Shown piece after piece: positions 4,780-8,164 of a DNA stretch of 8,164 bases. Positions within the stretch are counted from its first letter, which is position 1. Every line of letters starts with the position of its first letter. The position numbers and the translations under genes are program-made. The DNA comes from CAG-582 sp964636965 (GTDB taxonomy: Bacteria > Bacillota_I > Bacilli_A > RF39 > UBA660): the NCBI GenBank assembly GCA_964636965.1, contig CAZWST010000058.1, forward strand, positions 1-8,164, read 5' to 3'. The notes under the pieces are model-generated. The model was not told where the DNA came from. It made no database searches and worked only from the letters and a program-made list of their open reading frames with translations.

Positions 4780-7182
4780 ATGATAAAAAAATATTTTCTA
4801 ATTCTCGTTTTAACTTTGTTTAGCTTTTGTATGAGCGTTTGTGCTGAATCAGCTAACTTTGAACCTTTTATAAGTATGCAACCTGATATAACTGAAAACC
4901 AAATTAGAGTTGCTTTAGGTTTTGATGGTGAAGACATAATGGCGATAAAAGAAACACTAACATATGATGCTAATAAACTTACTCTTGTAGAAGTACAAGC
5001 ACTTGATAATTTTATTGTTACTACATCTCCTGAAAAAGTAGATGGTAAATATCGTACTTTAGATATTCTTGTTGATAGTGATTATTCTTTTAAGGAATCT
5101 AATTACGCTATATTAGTTTTTGAAGTAAAGAATACTTTTAAAAAGAGAAATAAAACAGATTTATTTTTATATAATTATACTGCCTCTGGTCCAGAAAAAA
5201 TTAAGTTCCGTTCTAAAGGATTAATATCAACATTAAATCGAGTATCAGTATCAGAAATGAATTTTGTTCTTGAAAATATAACAGATTCAACTAAAACTAA
5301 GTATTGGTTTTTAAATCATATATATATATTTGTTATTATTGGTTTGATAGTTGTTGGCGCTGTCGTTATAATCTTACTGCTTCCTTCAAGCAGAAAAAAA
5401 GAAGCACGAGAAAAAGCTGCATCTGATTTATTAAAACCTGAGAATTATGATCCTAATTCGGCTGGTGTAAAAATAGATAAAGCAGCTATAGATAATATTG
5501 GTAAAGTTGAAAAACCAATTGATATGACACAAGCTATAATAGTTGATGAAAATGTAAAACCCTTTGGCGATATCGTAGGTAAATTTGATGATACTGTTAA
5601 TGAAGTTAAGGCAGAAAAAACAGTTAATCAAGTTAATGCTTTTGATGGATCTTTAAGTGCAAGTGAAGAAATTCCTAAAGTTACTGGTGAACATGTTGAT
5701 ACAGGAACAAATATAAATGGTTTTGATCCTTTTAATGCAACAATAATAAAAGATACAAAAGAAAACGTAAACAATATAAGTGAAGAAAAAACAGAAGTTC
5801 TTGAAACATTAGAAATGCCTATTCAAAATAATAATGATGAATTAACTGTTATTAACCCTCAAACTTTTGAGAATATAGAGATTCCTAAATTAAATAGTGA
5901 TGTTAGTGATAATGTTCCTAAAGATGATAATAATAACAATTCAAATATTTTATCAATTCTTTTACTTTTAGTAATTATACCTTCTTTATTTACTATGAAT
6001 GTCTTAGCAGATGATGGAATGTCTTATCAAGTTGACGCTTTAAGAGATGCTTTAGTCGGAAGAAGCGAATATAATAAAAGTTTAGATTATAATAATGATG
6101 GAACTATAGATGTTTTAGATATTATTGAAACGAAAGATTTATCGAATTGTAGTTTTGATAATCTTTTGTCAACAGATCCAGGATTTGCTGAATTACATGG
6201 TAATAGTAATAATATAATAAGCTCTGATCCGTCTTTTGTTAGACCATCTGCGAAGGGAAATATCTTCGGCGGAAGGAAAACAACGAAAAAGAAAACTGAA
6301 AAAGCAACAAATGAAAAAACTACAAGAAAGGGTTCCAGTGGAGGTAGTAGTGGATTTAAAACAACAGGTGAAAGAACAACAAGAGAAACAACAAAAAGAA
6401 CTCAAAAATCTACGTCTGCTAGACAAACAACTACTAAAGTAGTTTCTGTTAAACAAAAGTATTCAGTAACAATAAATGCTACTAATGGGTCAGTCTCTCC
6501 TAATTCTTTTCAATTAGAAACAGGTAAAACTAAATCAATAGCGTTAACTGCTAATCCAGGATTTGTTATTGATGAGTCAGCATCAAGTTGTAGTAATATA
6601 TCTTATTCATTTAGTAGTGCTAGTCGTTTATTTTTAACTAATGTAACAAACAATGCTACGTGTACTTTAAAATTTGTTCCAAAAGGGAATGTTAAAGTGA
6701 CTCTAACATATTATATTGGTCATGGAAATTCTGAACCTAATGAACCATCATATACCTATACTTCAAAATCAATAGATAATGGAGGGAACGGAGTTTATAA
6801 TCAAACATGGCAGACTGGTGTTCCTTTACCAAAAGGTTATCAACTAAAGAATTCTCCAACTTGTGGTAATTATAATGCTGGAACATTTTCAGTAACAATA
6901 CCTGCTACATCGACAACTTGTAAAATGTATTTTGATCCAATATTATATAATTTTAAGGTAAGTGTCTCTGGTCAAACCACTCAAATAAATGGTGGAACTC
7001 TTGCTCGAATATTCTATGGGGAGAGGAAGAAAGTAGAGTTTGATGCCTTTACTTCTTATTCTACAGTAAATTGTACAGGAGGAAACAATATCAGGTTATC
7101 CAAATCTGGCAAAAGTCCATATCATTATTCTTTCTATTACACACATAATACAACAAGCGATGCTGTTTGTACGATATCTTAA
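4780..7182 (+). CDS. Two-pass surface protein with cohesin-like domain, dockerin-like loop and InlB-like repeats
   Basis: The 800-residue product has a signal peptide (1-22, SVCA then ES). An extracellular beta-rich cohesin-like domain follows (about 27-145: TLTYDANKLTLVEVQ, then YAILVFEVKN). A membrane helix (about 182-202) is followed by basic SSRKKEAREK, so the next part, an acidic low-complexity linker (about 204-387), is predicted cytoplasmic. A second hydrophobic stretch (about 389-406) ends in NVLA-DDG. Then come one EF-hand/dockerin-type loop (436-447: D, N, D, T, D, D at ligand positions), a Thr/Lys/Arg-rich stalk (about 499-556), and three repeats like divergent InlB B-repeats, each with two cysteines (604/628, 695/714, 765/797). 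No LPXTG or lipobox is seen. I chose ATG 4780 over GTG 4777; AGAGGTG 4765-4771 fits it. It is monocistronic, probably for adhesion or surface assembly (inference). Confidence 0.8.
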   Translation: MIKKYFLILVLTLFSFCMSVCAESANFEPFISMQPDITENQIRVALGFDGEDIMAIKETLTYDANKLTLVEVQALDNFIVTTSPEKVDGKYRTLDILVDSDYSFKESNYAILVFEVKNTFKKRNKTDLFLYNYTASGPEKIKFRSKGLISTLNRVSVSEMNFVLENITDSTKTKYWFLNHIYIFVIIGLIVVGAVVIILLLPSSRKKEAREKAASDLLKPENYDPNSAGVKIDKAAIDNIGKVEKPIDMTQAIIVDENVKPFGDIVGKFDDTVNEVKAEKTVNQVNAFDGSLSASEEIPKVTGEHVDTGTNINGFDPFNATIIKDTKENVNNISEEKTEVLETLEMPIQNNNDELTVINPQTFENIEIPKLNSDVSDNVPKDDNNNNSNILSILLLLVIIPSLFTMNVLADDGMSYQVDALRDALVGRSEYNKSLDYNNDGTIDVLDIIETKDLSNCSFDNLLSTDPGFAELHGNSNNIISSDPSFVRPSAKGNIFGGRKTTKKKTEKATNEKTTRKGSSGGSSGFKTTGERTTRETTKRTQKSTSARQTTTKVVSVKQKYSVTINATNGSVSPNSFQLETGKTKSIALTANPGFVIDESASSCSNISYSFSSASRLFLTNVTNNATCTLKFVPKGNVKVTLTYYIGHGNSEPNEPSYTYTSKSIDNGGNGVYNQTWQTGVPLPKGYQLKNSPTCGNYNAGTFSVTIPATSTTCKMYFDPILYNFKVSVSGQTTQINGGTLARIFYGERKKVEFDAFTSYSTVNCTGGNNIRLSKSGKSPYHYSFYYTHNTTSDAVCTIS

Positions 7183-7191
7183 GTAAATATA

Positions 7192-7220
7192 TTGACAAAA
7201 AGGACTTTAATTAATATAAT
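7192..7220 (+). promoter_or_regulatory. Perfect consensus promoter for the T-box/CYTH/ileS unit
   Basis: TTGACA (7192-7197), a 17-nt spacer and TATAAT (7215-7220) match the housekeeping sigma consensus at every position. It begins 9 nt after the stop of the surface-protein gene. Transcription would start near 7227. Full promoter strength fits a gene set controlled afterwards by leader attenuation. Confidence 0.9.
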
Positions 7221-7226
7221 TTTACT

Positions 7227-7446
7227 TGTAAAGCAATTGATGAAGACGTTAAATAAGTAAATCTAAAAAGAGAGTCTATAATTGGTGAAAGTAGATAGAA
7301 GAGCTTATTTATGTATCACTTCTGATGTGTCTTAGGGAAACTTAAGAACGTATACTCTCGCGTTAAGAGAATAAGTGCATGTATAACTCATGAAATAAGG
7401 TGGTACCACGGGATAGTCTCTCGTCCTTATATTTCATGAGTTTTTT
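7227..7446 (+). promoter_or_regulatory. T-box riboswitch leader, proposed specifier AUC (isoleucine)
   Basis: A T-box leader senses uncharged tRNA and lets transcription continue when the tRNA lacks its amino acid. The hallmark AAGGTGGTACCACGGG is at 7397-7412; its UGGU bulge would pair with ACCA of a tRNA whose discriminator base is A, as in tRNA-Ile. Stem I is visible: GAAG (7242-7245) with CTTC (7319-7322) below the specifier loop, AAATAAG (7251-7257) with CTTATTT (7304-7310) above it, and the conserved AGAGAG (7270-7275). In the loop's 3' strand the codon ATC at 7315-7317, followed by A, is the best specifier. That agrees with isoleucyl-tRNA synthetase being encoded downstream. Codon placement was done by eye. 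Confidence 0.93.
7385..7446 (+). terminator. T-box-controlled intrinsic terminator
   Basis: AACTCATGAAAT (7385-7396) pairs with ATTTCATGAGTT (7431-7442), and AAGG (7397-7400) pairs with CCTT (7425-7428) across a 2-nt bulge; a T-run follows. The inner AAGG/CCTT and the T-box sequence are shared with the competing antiterminator, which is the expected switch. Confidence 0.88.
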
Positions 7447-7465
7447 ATTTTAAAGGAGAAATTAT

Positions 7466-8005
7466 ATGAATACAGAATATGAAGTAAAAGTGCTAGAAAT
7501 TGATCATGATAAATATATTAGTTTACTTGAAGAAATGGGTGCTAAAAAAGTAAGTGATGCTATGCAAAAAAGATATATATATGATTTAATACCAGCACAT
7601 CCCAAAAAGTGGATAAGACTTAGAACAAATGGTAAAAAAACAACAATTACTTTAAAAGAGATACAAGAAGAAACTATTGATGGCATGAAAGAAACAGAAA
7701 TAGAAGTAAATGATTTTAATATGGCTCATCAATTGTTATTAGGACTTGGATATAAGAGTAAAGGATTTCAACAAAATAAACGTGTACAATATATTCTTGA
7801 TGATGTAGAAATAGATTTAGATCACTGGCCTCATATTCCTGAATATATGGAAATAGAAGGAAAAGATGAAGAAAGTGTAAATAAGATGATTGAAAAACTT
7901 GGAGTTGATAAATCTAAGGTAACTACTATGGATGTTGATAGTGTTTATAAACATTATGGATTTGATGAAATTTATGATTTAAGCTTTGATGAGGAGGAAT
8001 TATAA
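7466..8005 (+). CDS. CYTH / triphosphate tunnel metalloenzyme domain protein
   Basis: This 179-residue protein belongs to the CYTH superfamily, whose members bind a triphosphate inside a beta-barrel with metal and act as tripolyphosphatases, thiamine triphosphatases or class IV adenylate cyclases. The diagnostic residues are present: ExExK at 4-8 (E4, E6, K8), Arg36, RxR at 51-53, Lys64 in TLKE, ExE at 78-80, Arg106 and ExE at 129-131. The length is typical of a stand-alone domain and there is no signal peptide, so it is cytoplasmic. The substrate cannot be read from sequence. AAAGGAG (7452-7458) lies 7 nt before the ATG. It is the first gene after an Ile-type T-box and overlaps ileS by one base (TAATG), so it should rise when tRNA-Ile is uncharged. 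Confidence 0.85.
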   Translation: MNTEYEVKVLEIDHDKYISLLEEMGAKKVSDAMQKRYIYDLIPAHPKKWIRLRTNGKKTTITLKEIQEETIDGMKETEIEVNDFNMAHQLLLGLGYKSKGFQQNKRVQYILDDVEIDLDHWPHIPEYMEIEGKDEESVNKMIEKLGVDKSKVTTMDVDSVYKHYGFDEIYDLSFDEEEL

Positions 8006-8164
8006 TGAAAGATTTTAAAGAATTAGATAAAAGAAGTGTTCATGAAGTTGAAACAAGTATATTAAAGTATTGGAAAGATGCTAATATTTTTAATAAATCA
8101 ATTGATGCAAGAGACAAGGATTGGGTATTCTATGATGGACCAATATATGCTAATGCTAAACCAG
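8005..8164 (+). CDS. ileS: Isoleucyl-tRNA synthetase, N-terminal fragment (cut by window end)
   Basis: Isoleucyl-tRNA synthetase charges tRNA-Ile in the cytoplasm. Only the first 53 residues are in the window. Recognition rests on the leading segment with VETSILKYWKDANIFNKS (about 15-32) and DWVFYDGPIYANAKP (39-53), which is the stretch just before the HIGH-type ATP-binding motif of class I synthetases. The YDGPIYANAKP form differs from the DGPPYANG form of the common bacterial enzyme and points to another IleRS subtype. GAGGAGG (7991-7997), inside the Glu codons of the CYTH gene, is 7 nt before the ATG; stop and start overlap as TAATG. The upstream T-box with an AUC specifier independently supports the isoleucine assignment over ValRS or LeuRS. 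Confidence 0.87.
   Translation, partial: MKDFKELDKRSVHEVETSILKYWKDANIFNKSIDARDKDWVFYDGPIYANAKP

Noticed and set aside
6193..6456. Open frames on both strands (Ser/Cys-rich on minus, Lys/Gln-rich on plus) over the Thr/Lys-rich stalk
   Set aside because: They arise from the low-complexity ACA/AAA/AGA codons of the surface-protein stalk, with no start signals or domain content of their own.
7150..7182. Sortase LPXTG anchor at the end of the surface protein
   Set aside because: The protein ends within the third Cys-paired repeat (AVCTIS); there is no LPXTG, hydrophobic tail or basic end.

Overview
The window is strongly AT-rich, gene-dense bacterial DNA with the hallmarks of a low-GC Gram-positive lineage (Bacilli or a Mollicutes-related gut group such as RF39; inference). 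Evidence: WhiA, a type I T-box leader, strong AGGTGAT, GAGGAG and GGAG ribosome binding sites, extended -10 promoters and short hairpin-plus-T terminators. Every tryptophan codon I checked is TGG and one gene ends in TGA, so the standard bacterial code applies, not the Mycoplasma code.

Layout from left to right. Positions 1-138 hold the end of a possible small hydrophobic peptide gene and, facing it on the minus strand, a small RNA gene (sRNA A). whiA (202-1119, +) and clpP (1131-1709, -) converge on one shared hairpin that contains both stop codons. A divergent promoter region (1710-1853) separates clpP from a two-gene unit: an ATP-dependent nucleoside (uridine-like) kinase without the usual TGS domain (1854-3296), then glyceraldehyde-3-phosphate dehydrogenase (3301-4299), followed by a strong terminator.

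Positions 4340-4670 hold what I read as a complete type I toxin-antitoxin-like module. A 23-residue hydrophobic peptide gene (4475-4546) has its ribosome binding site predicted to be masked by a hairpin. A convergent minus-strand RNA of about 83 nt (sRNA B) overlaps its 3' end. sRNA B has the same architecture as sRNA A at the left edge, so the window appears to carry one complete and one cut-off copy of the same small system, each next to housekeeping genes. This is the most novel content I see.

Positions 4780-7182 encode a large two-pass surface protein: signal peptide, cohesin-like domain, membrane segment, acidic cytoplasmic linker, a second signal-like membrane segment, one dockerin-like calcium loop, a Thr/Lys/Arg-rich stalk and three Cys-paired InlB-like repeats. 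A textbook TTGACA/TATAAT promoter then drives a T-box leader, with proposed specifier AUC (Ile), in front of a CYTH/triphosphate-tunnel protein (7466-8005) and the start of isoleucyl-tRNA synthetase (8005 to the window edge). The last two genes overlap by one base and are probably switched together by uncharged tRNA-Ile.
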